Assembly (NCBI GenBank): GCA_004173455.1
Contig: SECL01000005.1
Location: 62,001-126,000 of the forward strand
DNA: 64,000 bases
Origin: Moraxellaceae bacterium
Lineage (GTDB): Bacteria; Pseudomonadota; Gammaproteobacteria; Pseudomonadales; Moraxellaceae
Direction: 5' to 3'
A model generated the notes under the pieces. The model worked only from the letters and a program-made list of their open reading frames with translations. It searched no databases and was not told the DNA's origin. Numbering within the stretch: position 1 is the first letter of the stretch; each line of letters opens with the position of its first letter. A program made the position numbers and the translations under genes. Positions 9,356-20,061 of the stretch are shown here, piece after piece.

Positions 9356-10564
9356 TCAGGCTGCTTTTTCATGATGTCGCGTGCCCAGCCAGACTATCAG
9401 CGCCACGCCACTGAGCACTAACCCCAGCGCGGAAACACCAGCCCACGCATAATGCTGGTACATCCATGCCGAAGCCAGCGAACCAAAAGCCCCGCCAATA
9501 AAATAACTGAGCATATAACCTGCATTTAAGCGGTTACGGGCTTCCGGCTTAATCTGGTAAATAATATTCTGGTTAACCACATGCACCAGTTGCACGCATA
9601 GATCCAGCACAATAATGCCTATGATCAATGCAATCACCGAGTGTGCGCCAAAATATACAGGCAGCCACGACAGCATCAGCAAAATGCAGCCTACGGTGGT
9701 GGTTTGTCCTGATTTGCCTTGATCGACCATTTTACCGGCCTTGGTTGCAGCCAGTGCCCCAGCAACGCCAGCCAGACCAAACAGGCCAATCATAAAATCC
9801 GAAAAGCCAAAGGGCGCTTCGGACAACAAAAAAGCCAGCGGTGTCCACAAAATACTAAAGCAGGCAAAAATTAGCCCACCAATGACCGAACGCCACAGGA
9901 ATATTTTTTCAGTTTTAAAAAAAGTGAAAATAGACGCCAGCAATTGCGGATAGGACAAGCCAGCACTGTGATGCCGGGTGGGCAAGTTGCGATATAACAC
10001 CACCGTGGTGAGCAACAGCATGGCAGCCGCACACCAGTAAATGGTACGCCAGTTGCCCAGATCCGATAAAAAGCCTGCCACCGTCCGCGCCAGCAATATG
10101 CCCAGCAACAGGCCACTCATGATAGTGCCCACCACCTGCCCGCGCTGGTGCGGACTGGCCAGTGCCGACCCCAGTGGCACAATCACCTGCGCCACCACCG
10201 AGAAAAAACTGGTAATGCTGGTACCAATAAACAGCATCCAGATATTCATGGATAACGCACTGAGCAGTAAACCACTGGTGGATAATAGCAACATCGTAAT
10301 GATGAGACGACGCTGCTCAAACAAGTCACCCAGTGGCACCAGTAGTACCAAACCTAAGGCATAGGACAACTGCGCCACCGTCACAATCACACCAGCGCTG
10401 GCATACGACAACTGAAAATAGTCGGCAATACTGTGCAGCAGGGGTTGGGCATAATAATTGCTGGCCACGGCAATACCGGTGGTAAATGCCATCAGCATGA
10501 TCATGCCACGACTTAATGAGGCTTCTTGGGATAAATGGTCAGGTACAGCATGGGGAACAGACAT
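9356..10564 (-). CDS. MFS transporter
   Basis: About 12 hydrophobic segments; MFS-like GDLFEQRR loop after TM2 and duplicated topology. Confidence 0.85.
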   Translation of the reverse strand: MSVPHAVPDHLSQEASLSRGMIMLMAFTTGIAVASNYYAQPLLHSIADYFQLSYASAGVIVTVAQLSYALGLVLLVPLGDLFEQRRLIITMLLLSTSGLLLSALSMNIWMLFIGTSITSFFSVVAQVIVPLGSALASPHQRGQVVGTIMSGLLLGILLARTVAGFLSDLGNWRTIYWCAAAMLLLTTVVLYRNLPTRHHSAGLSYPQLLASIFTFFKTEKIFLWRSVIGGLIFACFSILWTPLAFLLSEAPFGFSDFMIGLFGLAGVAGALAATKAGKMVDQGKSGQTTTVGCILLMLSWLPVYFGAHSVIALIIGIIVLDLCVQLVHVVNQNIIYQIKPEARNRLNAGYMLSYFIGGAFGSLASAWMYQHYAWAGVSALGLVLSGVALIVWLGTRHHEKAA

Positions 10565-10768
10565 TGGGCTTTATATGAATGTTGCAAAATAATTGCTGCA
10601 AAGTATGCCCCAATTGAGGGACAACACGCTAATTAAAGTTAATTCCTCCAGCGGGTGATAGCAATGATATGCAATCAGGCTGCAAAATAATTGAAATCAT
10701 CCCTGAAATTAACTCTTGCTTACCCTACTGCTTAATCAAAGCAATAGTTGATAAATTTGGGCACAAAA

Positions 10769-10794
10769 AAAGCACTCAACATGAGTGCTTTTAT
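10769..10794 (-). terminator. Intrinsic terminator for the 10841-11164 gene
   Basis: Minus strand: AAAGCACTC-ATGTT-GAGTGCTTTTTTT. Confidence 0.8.
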
Positions 10795-10840
10795 GCGGTA
10801 TTGCGGTGAGTCGACTTTAAACTTAGCCGTGATCTATAGC

Positions 10841-11164
10841 TTATTTAAACGCTACGGCTGAATTACACAGCGCCATGCGATTGGAGTTTTTGGAAGGTGA
10901 CCAGTCAGTACCTGCATTGGTTTTGAAATAACCCAATGGGCCAACCTGTTTGGCCAGTGCCTGACAGGCTTTCATATCAGCATCACTGCCATCGGCACTA
11001 CCGCTTGCCTTACAACTGCCACTATTGCAACGCCAATCCATGTTATCGCCCTGAACGTTGCCCTGATGGGCGCTACCTGCGCTGTATTCAACTGGTGCAG
11101 CCCACGCCTGTGACATACCCAGCATCAAAAGCCCCATCCCCAACAGATGTTTGATTTTCATCAA
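10841..11164 (-). CDS. Small predicted secreted Cys-containing protein, unknown function
   Basis: Signal peptide MMKIKHLLGMGLLMLGMSQAWA-APVEYS; mature part with four Cys (WRCNSGSC, KACQALA, ALCNSA). Confidence 0.75.
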   Translation of the reverse strand: MMKIKHLLGMGLLMLGMSQAWAAPVEYSAGSAHQGNVQGDNMDWRCNSGSCKASGSADGSDADMKACQALAKQVGPLGYFKTNAGTDWSPSKNSNRMALCNSAVAFK

Positions 11165-11273
11165 ACCACTCCTTCTATAAAGGATCGGTGATACACACGA
11201 TCCATTGATTATAATATACGCTATTTTTCAGTGTAGTTCAGTAGTAAAACAGGCGTCAAATATACATATATTG

Positions 11274-12215
11274 TTACAACTGCGACGCATTGAATGTATC
11301 GCATTGATTGATATCACCTGTTTTAAGACCGGTATTAAACCAGTGTGAGCGCTGCGCACTGGTACCGTGGGTAAAGCTGTCAGGAACCACATGACCCGTT
11401 GCCTGTTTTTGCAAATAGTCATCACCAATCTTATGCGCGGCATCCATGGCTTCTTCTACATCACCCGCCTGCAAGAACTGGGTGCGTTGCTGGTTGTGAT
11501 TGGCCCAGACCCCGGCAAAGCAGTCGGCCTGCAACTCCTGCCGCACAGATAACGCATTGCTTTGGCTTTCACTGGCTTGCTGGCGTGCTTGCTGTACTTT
11601 GGTAGAAATGCCCAGCAGGTTTTGTACATGATGGCCCACTTCATGCGCAATCACGTAAGCCTCGGCAAAGTCGCCTGCCTGATCGTTACGGGTGGTTTCG
11701 CTACTGTTTTGCTGATCGCCGCTAATGCCCATTTGCTGCCGCATTTGCTGGAAAAATGACAGGTCAATATAAACTTTTTGATCGACGGGGCAATAAAACG
11801 GCCCCATAGCCGATTGTGCCGTGCCACACCCAGATTGCACGCCATTACGGAACAGTACTAAAGTTGGCTTTTGATATTGCTGGCCGGAACTGGCAAAAAT
11901 CTGCTGCCAAGTATCTTCGGTATCCGCCAAAATGACCTGCACCATTTGGCGGGTTTGCGCATCTTCCGCGGTTTCCTGATAGGGTTGTGCAGTTTGCTGG
12001 CTGAGTGATTGGCCACCCACAACCGCCAATGGATTAATCCCAAAAACCTTCCAGACGATCAGACCCAGAATCACCACCACAATGGTGCCCTTCACGCCCA
12101 GTCGGGAAAAAATCGCCATCAGCGCCAGTGGGCTGGCACCGCCACCGCCAAAACTACCGCCACTGGCGCGCTGATCTTCAACCTGATTACTTTCACGACG
12201 TCCTTTCCAGCGCAT
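11274..12215 (-). CDS. ypfJ: Putative neutral zinc metallopeptidase (YpfJ family)
   Basis: MRWKGRRESNQVEDQRASGG start, one TM, HEVGHHVQNLLG zinc motif, LQADCFAGVWA. Confidence 0.92.
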   Translation of the reverse strand: MRWKGRRESNQVEDQRASGGSFGGGGASPLALMAIFSRLGVKGTIVVVILGLIVWKVFGINPLAVVGGQSLSQQTAQPYQETAEDAQTRQMVQVILADTEDTWQQIFASSGQQYQKPTLVLFRNGVQSGCGTAQSAMGPFYCPVDQKVYIDLSFFQQMRQQMGISGDQQNSSETTRNDQAGDFAEAYVIAHEVGHHVQNLLGISTKVQQARQQASESQSNALSVRQELQADCFAGVWANHNQQRTQFLQAGDVEEAMDAAHKIGDDYLQKQATGHVVPDSFTHGTSAQRSHWFNTGLKTGDINQCDTFNASQL

Positions 12216-12300
12216 GATGCACCTCTTGTCTGGGGATAATATTTAAAAATTACGCTTAATAAAGCTTAGCAACGCTGCATAATGCTTGTTGTAGCCCAGC

Positions 12301-13236
12301 CTAAGACTTGGCCGTCGTCCAGATTTTCTGACCCAGACTAATCACAATCAATACAATAACACCAGCCACAATACCCAGCAGGCCATTAAGCAGTGTAGGT
12401 AATAAGGCTTCAAACAACTGGCCAAAAGCCGGAATGCCACCCGCCTGCTCGGCACGGTGATCAATCCAGTGGTGAAACAGCGGAATGCCATGCGCAATAA
12501 TGCCGCCTCCAACCAGAAACATGGCCGCAGTCCCAACAATGGAAAGGGTTTTCATTAAATACGGGGCAAAGCTGATTAAGCCCTGCCCGATTCGCTTAGC
12601 CCATGCGCTTGGTTTTTTGAGCAGGTAAAAGCCTGCATCATCCAGCCGCACGATACCGGCTACCAGTCCATACACACCAGCAGTCATGATCACGGCAATA
12701 ATACTGAGCACGATCAGTTGATCCAGTAACGGGGCATCGGCCACGGTTCCCAGACTAATCACAATAATTTCTGCTGATAAAATAAAATCGGTACGAATAG
12801 CGCCCTTGGTTTTTTCTTTTTCAAATTGCGCCAGATTTTGAATATCCAGCTCGGCCTTTTTTTCAGTAGCATTGGCATTCGCGCTGGTTTTATCCTTACG
12901 ATGAAACAAACTATGTGCCAGCTTTTCAACGCCTTCATAACACAGGTATAGACCGCCCAGCATCAGCAGCAACAACACGCCCTTTTCCCAGAACGCACTA
13001 ATCAGCAAGGCAAGCGGCACCAAAATGACTTTATTAATCAGGGAACCTTTGGCCACAGCCCAGACCACCGGAATTTCACGGTCTGCCCGTACACCACTGA
13101 CTTGCTGGGCGTTGAGTGCCAAATCATCGCCCAGTACTCCAGCAGTTTTTTTGGCGGCCACTTTGCTCATTAACGCCACATCATCCAGAATTGTGGAGAT
13201 GTCATCCAGTAAAGTCAGTAAACTGGCTCCAGCCAT
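12301..13236 (-). CDS. DUF808 family inner membrane protein (YedI-like)
   Basis: [48 protein letters not shown] is the DUF808 N-terminus. Confidence 0.92.
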   Translation of the reverse strand: MAGASLLTLLDDISTILDDVALMSKVAAKKTAGVLGDDLALNAQQVSGVRADREIPVVWAVAKGSLINKVILVPLALLISAFWEKGVLLLLMLGGLYLCYEGVEKLAHSLFHRKDKTSANANATEKKAELDIQNLAQFEKEKTKGAIRTDFILSAEIIVISLGTVADAPLLDQLIVLSIIAVIMTAGVYGLVAGIVRLDDAGFYLLKKPSAWAKRIGQGLISFAPYLMKTLSIVGTAAMFLVGGGIIAHGIPLFHHWIDHRAEQAGGIPAFGQLFEALLPTLLNGLLGIVAGVIVLIVISLGQKIWTTAKS

Positions 13237-13486
13237 CTTGTTCTACCCAATACAATAATTAGCGGTAACATACGGAATTTTAAATTGTAGTTCTATCCAT
13301 AAATTGCTGTAAAAAGATTATTTTTTGCAAACTCTACCTGAAATCGCCTCAGCATTAGCCTCCACAATTGCCAATCAGTTAGGGCAAAGATGCAAAATTT
13401 TGCTGAAATGTTGTGCTGTAACCACATGATCCATAGCCGATCAATAGATAGTGCGGTCATACCCGACAAGTAACTATTCGTTAAAA

Positions 13487-14005
13487 TCAGCGATTAAAAT
13501 CAGTCCTGTCAGTCCATTGCTTGGCACGGTTCTCAGTATCTTGCGGATCAATCGTCACGCGGCTTACTGGCGGGTAGTAGCGTCGCGCCGGATGATACGA
13601 CAGTGAACTGGAAGGATATAAATAATAAGTGTCCTGATTAAAATAGGTATCACTAGTGGCATTTTGTGGAGCAATGACCTGCACTTGCCGGTTAATGACG
13701 GTGCTACTGGGTGCCTGATAATACAGTCGGGCAGCGATGGTTGGTCGCTGGCTCTCGCTACGGCGATGACGCGGATATGCCCCTTGGCGATGATAGCCCG
13801 GCGATTCACCCAGCACTTGCCGATGGTAAGGTGAAGGCAGCGGTTCAGGTTTGACCCGACCTTGATAAATAACCCGTGGGGTTGGCACAGGTTGCGGTTT
13901 TACACTGGCGGCCAGCAATGTGGTGGCGGCCAATGCCGGTAAACTGGCGATCGTGCCAACGCTCAAAGCAAGCAGCGTAAGGACTGTTTTTTTAATGGCT
14001 GTCAT
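13487..14005 (-). CDS. Hypothetical predicted secreted protein
   Basis: MTAIKKTVLTLLALSVGTIASLPALA signal peptide; Pro/Tyr/Arg-rich mature part. ORF track start at 14047 is the alternative. Confidence 0.55.
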   Translation of the reverse strand: MTAIKKTVLTLLALSVGTIASLPALAATTLLAASVKPQPVPTPRVIYQGRVKPEPLPSPYHRQVLGESPGYHRQGAYPRHRRSESQRPTIAARLYYQAPSSTVINRQVQVIAPQNATSDTYFNQDTYYLYPSSSLSYHPARRYYPPVSRVTIDPQDTENRAKQWTDRTDFNR

Positions 14006-14191
14006 AATGAAAGTCTTGTGAATGGGCAGCATCATTTTAATGCGCATGGTTTACTTTAATTTAATTTGGTAAAACTCACAATTCGATCAGATTATATACA
14101 ACAAAAATGGGTTGAATTCTCTACAATATCCGCCTATTTGCAGCCCTTACCTGCCACAATCACTCATTATTATGAAAGCGGAACTGGATTT

Positions 14192-15208
14192 ATGAGCAGT
14201 ACTACCGACAAGCGTCCCGTTGTTTTAACTGGTGACCGAACCACAGGACAACTTCATCTAGGGCACTATGCTGGCTCATTAAAAACCCGTACCACCTTGC
14301 AGGATAGCCATCACCAGTTTTTGCTGCTGGCTGATGCACAGGCTCTAACCGATAACTTTGATAACCCGGAAAAAGTACAGCGCAACGTGCTGGAAGTGGC
14401 GCTGGATTATCTGGCAGTGGGTATTGATCCCACCAAGACCACTATTTTTGTGCAATCCTGTGTGCCAGCATTGTCCGAGCTGACCATGCTGTATTTGAAC
14501 TTTGTGACGGTAGCACGGCTAGAGCGTAACCCAACCATTAAGCAGGAAATTGTGCTGCGCGGGTTTGAACGTGATATTCCGGCGGGTTTCTTGTGCTATC
14601 CGGTGGCACAGGCGGCAGACATTACCGCGTTCAAAGCCACGCTGGTGCCGGTGGGTGAAGACCAGATTCCCATGATTGAGCAAACCAATGAAATTGCACG
14701 ACGCATTAACCGGCAGGTGGGTCAGGATATTTTGCCAGAATGCAAAGCCATGCTGTCCAACGTAGCACGCCTGCCCGGATTTGATGGCAAGGCCAAAATG
14801 AGCAAATCACTGGGCAATACCATCGTGCTGAATGCCAGCGATGATGACATCAAAAAAGCCGTCAACAAAATGTACACTGATGCCAATCATCTTAAAGTCA
14901 GTGATCCCGGTCAGGTGGAAGGCAATGTGGTGTTTACCTATCTGGATGCCTTTGATGAGTTTCCCGAAGAAGTGGCCGAGCTAAAAGCCCATTACCAGCG
15001 TGGCGGCCTAGGCGATTCCGTGCTGAAAAAACGCCTGTATGAGCGTCTGGTGGCCATGCTTGCACCCATCCGCGAACGCCGCAACCAGTTTGCGCAAGAC
15101 CCGGCCTATGTAATGGACGTGCTCCGTGACGGCACGCAAAAAGCGCAACTGGTCACCCAGCAAACGCTGAATGAAGTAAAAAATTCGCTGGGTTTATTCC
15201 GCTTTTAA
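14192..15208 (+). CDS. trpS: Tryptophan--tRNA ligase
   Basis: RPVVLTGDRTTGQLHLGHYAGSL (HIGH-like) and KMSKS motif (GKAKMSKSLGNTI). Confidence 0.95.
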   Translation: MSSTTDKRPVVLTGDRTTGQLHLGHYAGSLKTRTTLQDSHHQFLLLADAQALTDNFDNPEKVQRNVLEVALDYLAVGIDPTKTTIFVQSCVPALSELTMLYLNFVTVARLERNPTIKQEIVLRGFERDIPAGFLCYPVAQAADITAFKATLVPVGEDQIPMIEQTNEIARRINRQVGQDILPECKAMLSNVARLPGFDGKAKMSKSLGNTIVLNASDDDIKKAVNKMYTDANHLKVSDPGQVEGNVVFTYLDAFDEFPEEVAELKAHYQRGGLGDSVLKKRLYERLVAMLAPIRERRNQFAQDPAYVMDVLRDGTQKAQLVTQQTLNEVKNSLGLFRF

Positions 15209-15230
15209 TTGGAAAGCAGTTGACCTTATC

Positions 15231-15266
15231 AAAAGCCTTAAGTCTATTGTTGCTTAAGGCTTTTTT
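15231..15266 (+). terminator. Intrinsic terminator downstream of trpS
   Basis: AAAAGCCTTAAG-TCTATTGTTG-CTTAAGGCTTTTTT. Confidence 0.85.
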
Positions 15267-15584
15267 ATGCGTGTTGATGAATGGATTTTATGGCTACTTG
15301 CACATCTGCTTCTATATAAATGTTAAATTTTAATATTTAAAAAGGAGTTTTCACACGATAGATACTGTTGCCGCAGTACACATTGATGGAGAAAAAATTA
15401 CCATAAGCCAGCGGTTTCTTCAAAAATTCATCATTATTTTTTGACGCCGAGGTATATGATGCGCTGATTCATCTGATGGTTTTGCCAGCAGCCTGATGTA
15501 TAGCAATCCGTGCCCTGAACCCTTTAAGCTTATTTCACCTGTCCTGTGGCAGCGTGATGCTTTTTGCATTTTTGAGTGTGTCAC

Positions 15585-17594
15585 ATGACGCGTTTTTTCT
15601 CCTTATTGTCGATGATATTGTGCATGCTGATTGCCCCGACCAGCTATGCCAAATCCATCACGTTTAATAAATCAACTAATCCGGTTGCTGCACATTTGCC
15701 AGCCGAACTCACTGTGATTGGCTACCATGAAATTGTAGCATCCAAGCAAGCGCTGATTGCCGATTATGCGGTTGCACCGCAGCAGTTTGAACAACAATTA
15801 CTCTGGCTCAAAAGTCATGGCTTTCATTTTGTCAGTATGGATGAGGTGCTGGCTGCCCGGGCCGGTAAACAAGCCCTGCCCGCCAAAGCTGTATTGCTGA
15901 GTTTTGACGATGGCTATGAATCGTTTTATCAGCACGCGTATCCGCTCATAAAAAAATATAACATTCCAGTGGTGCTGGCGCTGGTCGGCAACTGGCTCGC
16001 CCCTGACGATACGCAGCCAGTGGATTTTGATGGCCAGCACATTGACCGCAGCACTATGTTTAGCTGGACGCAATTGCAGGAAATGAATGACAGTGGGTTG
16101 GTGGAAATTGCCAGCCATACTTTTGATTTGCATGATGGCATTCTGGCCAATCCACAAGGCAACATGCAGCCTGCCGTGACCGCGCGCCTCTATGATCCGG
16201 GCAGCCAAAGCTATGAGTCTGATCTGGCCTATCACACGCGCCTGTATAATGACTTTAAGGCCAATAATGACCTGTTGATTAAACATGGCTTAAAAAAACC
16301 GCGGATTATGGTCTGGCCATACGGTCGCTATAATAATGAAGCACTGGACATTGCTAACCAGCTTGGCATGCCGATTACCTTTACACTCGATGATGGCCCC
16401 AACCTGCCCTCTACGCCGCTTTCCGTGTTGCGCCGTATTCTGGTGGACAGCAGCATGACGCCCAGTGATCTCGGTCAGGAAATCAGCATTCGCGAGCAGT
16501 TGCTGACCGACAATAACCGTGCCCAAAAAATCATGCATGTCGATCTGGATTATATTTATGATCCCGACCCCGCGCAGCAGGAGCGTAATCTGGGGCATTT
16601 GCTGGATCGGATTGCGGCCATGCATGTCAATACGGTGTACTTGCAAGCCTTTTCCGACCCAGATGCCAATGGTTCAGCCGATATGGTGTATTTTCCCAAC
16701 CGGCATTTACCGATGCGGGCGGACTTGTTTAACCGGGTTGCATGGCAAATCCGTACCCGCACGCAGGTCAAACGAGTCTATGCATGGATGCCTTTGCTGG
16801 CGTGGGAATTGCCCGACAATGATCCCGCGTCCAAAGATGTGATGATGGCTGAACAGGCTAACGACAGTCAGCACTTGAACATGGGCTATCATCGGCTATC
16901 GCCATTTTCACCGCTGGCACGCCAAACCATTACTGAAATTTATCAGGATCTGGCCAAGTCAGTGCCGTTTGATGGCATTCTGTTTCATGATGATGTGACC
17001 ATGTCAGATTACGAAGATGCCAGCCCCAAGGCTAAAGCCCAATATACAGCTTGGGGTTTGCCCAGTGATCTAAATGCTATTCGGAGTAACGACCAATTAC
17101 TGCAAAAATGGACGGCGCTTAAAACCCAGACTCTGGATGATTTTGCGCTGTCACTGGCCGCCGAAGTCCGCAAGCAGCAGCCTTGTCTGCTTACGGCACG
17201 TAACCTGTATGCGCAGGTCGCGCTCAAAGCCTATGCAGAAAACTGGTATGCGCAATCGCTGGAAAACTCATTGCGCGATTATGATTTTACCGCCATCATG
17301 GCCATGCCTTATATGGAGCAGGCCAAAGACCCGGATGCGTTTTATGCCAGTATCGTCAAACGGGTCAAAAGCTATCCCGAAGGGCTGAAAAAAACCGTGT
17401 TTGAATTGCAGGCAACCGACTGGCGCACCAACACCCCCGTATCGACCGAGGAACTGGCCAACACCATCAGCAAGTTGTATTTACAGGGTGTGCGCCATGT
17501 AGGCTACTATCCGGATGACCCGATCAAGGATCACCCCGATCCATTGATGTTGCGCCGGGTATTTGACAGTAAATCCAGTGCAGCCTTGCCCTAA
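15585..17594 (+). CDS. pgaB: Poly-beta-1,6-N-acetyl-D-glucosamine N-deacetylase PgaB
   Basis: NodB/CE4 motif LLSFDDGYESFYQHAYPLIKKYNIPVVLAL, IASHTFDLH, and C-terminal glycoside-hydrolase-like domain (YLQAFSDPDANG, DGILFHDDVTMSDYEDASP). Confidence 0.93.
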   Translation: MTRFFSLLSMILCMLIAPTSYAKSITFNKSTNPVAAHLPAELTVIGYHEIVASKQALIADYAVAPQQFEQQLLWLKSHGFHFVSMDEVLAARAGKQALPAKAVLLSFDDGYESFYQHAYPLIKKYNIPVVLALVGNWLAPDDTQPVDFDGQHIDRSTMFSWTQLQEMNDSGLVEIASHTFDLHDGILANPQGNMQPAVTARLYDPGSQSYESDLAYHTRLYNDFKANNDLLIKHGLKKPRIMVWPYGRYNNEALDIANQLGMPITFTLDDGPNLPSTPLSVLRRILVDSSMTPSDLGQEISIREQLLTDNNRAQKIMHVDLDYIYDPDPAQQERNLGHLLDRIAAMHVNTVYLQAFSDPDANGSADMVYFPNRHLPMRADLFNRVAWQIRTRTQVKRVYAWMPLLAWELPDNDPASKDVMMAEQANDSQHLNMGYHRLSPFSPLARQTITEIYQDLAKSVPFDGILFHDDVTMSDYEDASPKAKAQYTAWGLPSDLNAIRSNDQLLQKWTALKTQTLDDFALSLAAEVRKQQPCLLTARNLYAQVALKAYAENWYAQSLENSLRDYDFTAIMAMPYMEQAKDPDAFYASIVKRVKSYPEGLKKTVFELQATDWRTNTPVSTEELANTISKLYLQGVRHVGYYPDDPIKDHPDPLMLRRVFDSKSSAALP

Positions 17595-18875
17595 ATGGTG
17601 ACTCTCTTGCTCAATCACCTTGCACACTTATGGCACTTGCTGCTGGGTTTTGTGTTTTATTATCCCCTGTTTATGTCGTATCTGTGGATGATGGGCGCAC
17701 TGCTATTTTACCGGCGCGAACGCAAAGAACCAGCGTACCACACGCCGCCTTTATTGCCCAATCCGCCGGCGGTGAGTGTGCTTGTTCCCTGCTTTAATGA
17801 GGGTGACAATGCCGAAGAAACCATCCGGCATGCACTGGCACTGCACTATCCGGACTTTGAGGTCATTGCCATTAACGATGGCAGCACCGACAACACCGCT
17901 GATGTGCTAAACCGGCTGGCCGCACAGCACGACAGGCTCAAGGTGGTGCATCTGGCACGCAATCAGGGCAAGGCCATGGCATTACAGGCCGGTAGTCTTT
18001 TGGCCAGAGCCGAGTACCTGATTGGCATTGATGGCGATGCGCTGCTTGACCCGCATGCAGCGCACTGGATGGTGCGGCATTTTGAAAAAGACCCAAGCGT
18101 TGCGGCCGTCACCGGCAATCCGCGCATCCGTACCCGTACCACCTTGCTGGGCAAGATTCAGGTGGGTGAGTTTTCTTCCATTGTCGGCATGATCAAGCGG
18201 GCGCAGCGTAGTTTTGGTCGGCTGTTTACCGTGTCGGGGGTGATTACAGCCTTTCGCAAAAGTGCCGTGCATGACGTAGGTTACTGGTCGGCCGATATGC
18301 TCACTGAGGATATTGATATTACCTGGAAACTACAGCGTGCGGGTTGGGACATCCAGTTTGAACCCAATGCTCTGGTGTGGATTTTGATGCCGGAAACCCT
18401 CAATGGCTTGTGGAAACAGCGACTGCGCTGGGCCATGGGCGGCGCACAGGTTTTGCTCAAAAATCTGGATGTGTTTTTTAAACCCAAACAAAACTTTTTG
18501 TGGCCACTCATGCTGGAACTTTGTCTGTCATTGGTGTGGTCATACCTGATGCTGCTGGTGGCCGTGCTGTGGCTAATCAGTTTTATCCTGCCCGTGCATA
18601 CCCTGCCTGTGATTGGCTCACCGTTTGTGCCACATGGAACAGGTATTTTTCTGGGGGCAACCTGCCTGATCCAGTTTGCCTTAAGCAAATGGATGGACAG
18701 TCGTTATGAGTCGCGTCTGGGTCGCAATTATTACTGGATGATCTGGTATCCACTGGTGTTCTGGATGATCAATATTTGCTCCACGATTGTGGCTTTTCCC
18801 AAGGTGTTATTACGCCGCGACGGCAAGCGGGCACGCTGGGTTAGTCCCGATCGTGGTGTTCGTCCTAATCTTTAA
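17595..18875 (+). CDS. pgaC: Poly-beta-1,6-N-acetyl-D-glucosamine synthase PgaC (copy 1)
   Basis: GT2 motifs INDGSTDNT, IDGDALL, TEDIDITW, QRLRWAMGG; C-terminal TM segments. ATG abuts the pgaB stop. Confidence 0.93.
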   Translation: MVTLLLNHLAHLWHLLLGFVFYYPLFMSYLWMMGALLFYRRERKEPAYHTPPLLPNPPAVSVLVPCFNEGDNAEETIRHALALHYPDFEVIAINDGSTDNTADVLNRLAAQHDRLKVVHLARNQGKAMALQAGSLLARAEYLIGIDGDALLDPHAAHWMVRHFEKDPSVAAVTGNPRIRTRTTLLGKIQVGEFSSIVGMIKRAQRSFGRLFTVSGVITAFRKSAVHDVGYWSADMLTEDIDITWKLQRAGWDIQFEPNALVWILMPETLNGLWKQRLRWAMGGAQVLLKNLDVFFKPKQNFLWPLMLELCLSLVWSYLMLLVAVLWLISFILPVHTLPVIGSPFVPHGTGIFLGATCLIQFALSKWMDSRYESRLGRNYYWMIWYPLVFWMINICSTIVAFPKVLLRRDGKRARWVSPDRGVRPNL

Positions 18876-18917
18876 CTACAGCCTTAAATACAGCTTTACC
18901 TCTAACCTTAAATCTAA

Positions 18918-19340
18918 ATGGTCGTGAATCACATGAATCATGCGTTAATTATCGATGCCCGCCAGCAATTGCACTGGCATCAGCGTTTGTTTTCCGATAC
19001 CTCAACTGCCATGATGTGGGGTGTCTGGTTGCTGTTGTGGCGTCCGGTGCTGGTGTTTACTTGGGTGGTCAGCATTCATCATCCGGCATCGCTGCTACAT
19101 CTGGTCAGCATGGCCAGTTTTGAGGACGCCATGACAGCCTTGTTTTCAGCCGTTGCCGCGTTGCTACTGTGGAGTACGCTGCCGTCAGATAAAGTCCAAA
19201 ATCCGGCAAACCGCACGCTGGACGACTATGCCCGTCATTTTAAGATGCAGCCCATTCAGATTGAAGCGGGTCGCGCGCAAAATATCTGTGTGGTGCATCA
19301 TGATGATCACGGCAATATTGTGCGTATTGAATCCGCCTGA
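18918..19340 (+). CDS. pgaD: PgaD-like PNAG synthesis accessory protein (copy 1)
   Basis: Short two-TM protein immediately after pgaC: LIIDARQQLHWHQRLFSDTSTAMMWGVWLLLWRPVL. Confidence 0.8.
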   Translation: MVVNHMNHALIIDARQQLHWHQRLFSDTSTAMMWGVWLLLWRPVLVFTWVVSIHHPASLLHLVSMASFEDAMTALFSAVAALLLWSTLPSDKVQNPANRTLDDYARHFKMQPIQIEAGRAQNICVVHHDDHGNIVRIESA

Positions 19341-19464
19341 TCCCAAAGCATGTTCGAGCGTTCATCATATCCAGCAAGCCTAAGCGCTTTTAAACGGCAG
19401 GTTGCCGATGAACGCTGGTCAAGCTTATTTTTTTATTTTAATCAGTATTTTAACTGAAAATAAC

Positions 19465-20004
19465 TTACACGAGTTTATCATCAGGTAATGGCACAGACGG
19501 CAATGTTGGAAAGGCCATATTGACAATTTTGCCATGCCGATCATAAAAGAACAGATTAATCTGTGCGGCCTGTGCCTGCTCTACCATACCGGTTTCCAGC
19601 TCATAAAAATGCGCGGCATCACTGGGCTGCACATCCGGCATGGCATGACGACGTTCGTTGTTATAAAAACGCAGGATATTATAAGACGCCCACGCCAGTA
19701 GCATTAATCCCAAAATCATGACCAGAGCCACCAGTGCCGTCATGTTCTGGGTAAACCCGTGCTGGTAATCATGAACGATATATTGGTCAAAGCGGTGCCA
19801 GCCAAACCACCATGCCAACAGGCTCAGTAGTGGCACAAACAGGTACAGCCACACCATCAGGCCAATAACTGCAATCGTGCCAAACACACCGCGCTGTGAC
19901 CAGCTTTGCAAATCCGGCCGGTCAATAAAGGCCGGTAACACCACATCTTCATGCTTAAAGTTTTTGTCCAGAATCGTTTCAATGCCTATCTTGGATTTAT
20001 TCAA
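19465..20004 (-). CDS. pgaD: PgaD-like PNAG synthesis accessory protein (copy 2)
   Basis: FIDRPDLQSWSQRGVFGTIAVIGLMVWLYLFVPLLSLLAWWFGWHRF; two TM; downstream of second pgaC. Confidence 0.8.
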   Translation of the reverse strand: MNKSKIGIETILDKNFKHEDVVLPAFIDRPDLQSWSQRGVFGTIAVIGLMVWLYLFVPLLSLLAWWFGWHRFDQYIVHDYQHGFTQNMTALVALVMILGLMLLAWASYNILRFYNNERRHAMPDVQPSDAAHFYELETGMVEQAQAAQINLFFYDRHGKIVNMAFPTLPSVPLPDDKLV

Positions 20005-20061
20005 TGGTGTTCTCTCTTTCTGTGCTCAATACTCAATGGACTCTCGCCCGTTTCCGTTGCG

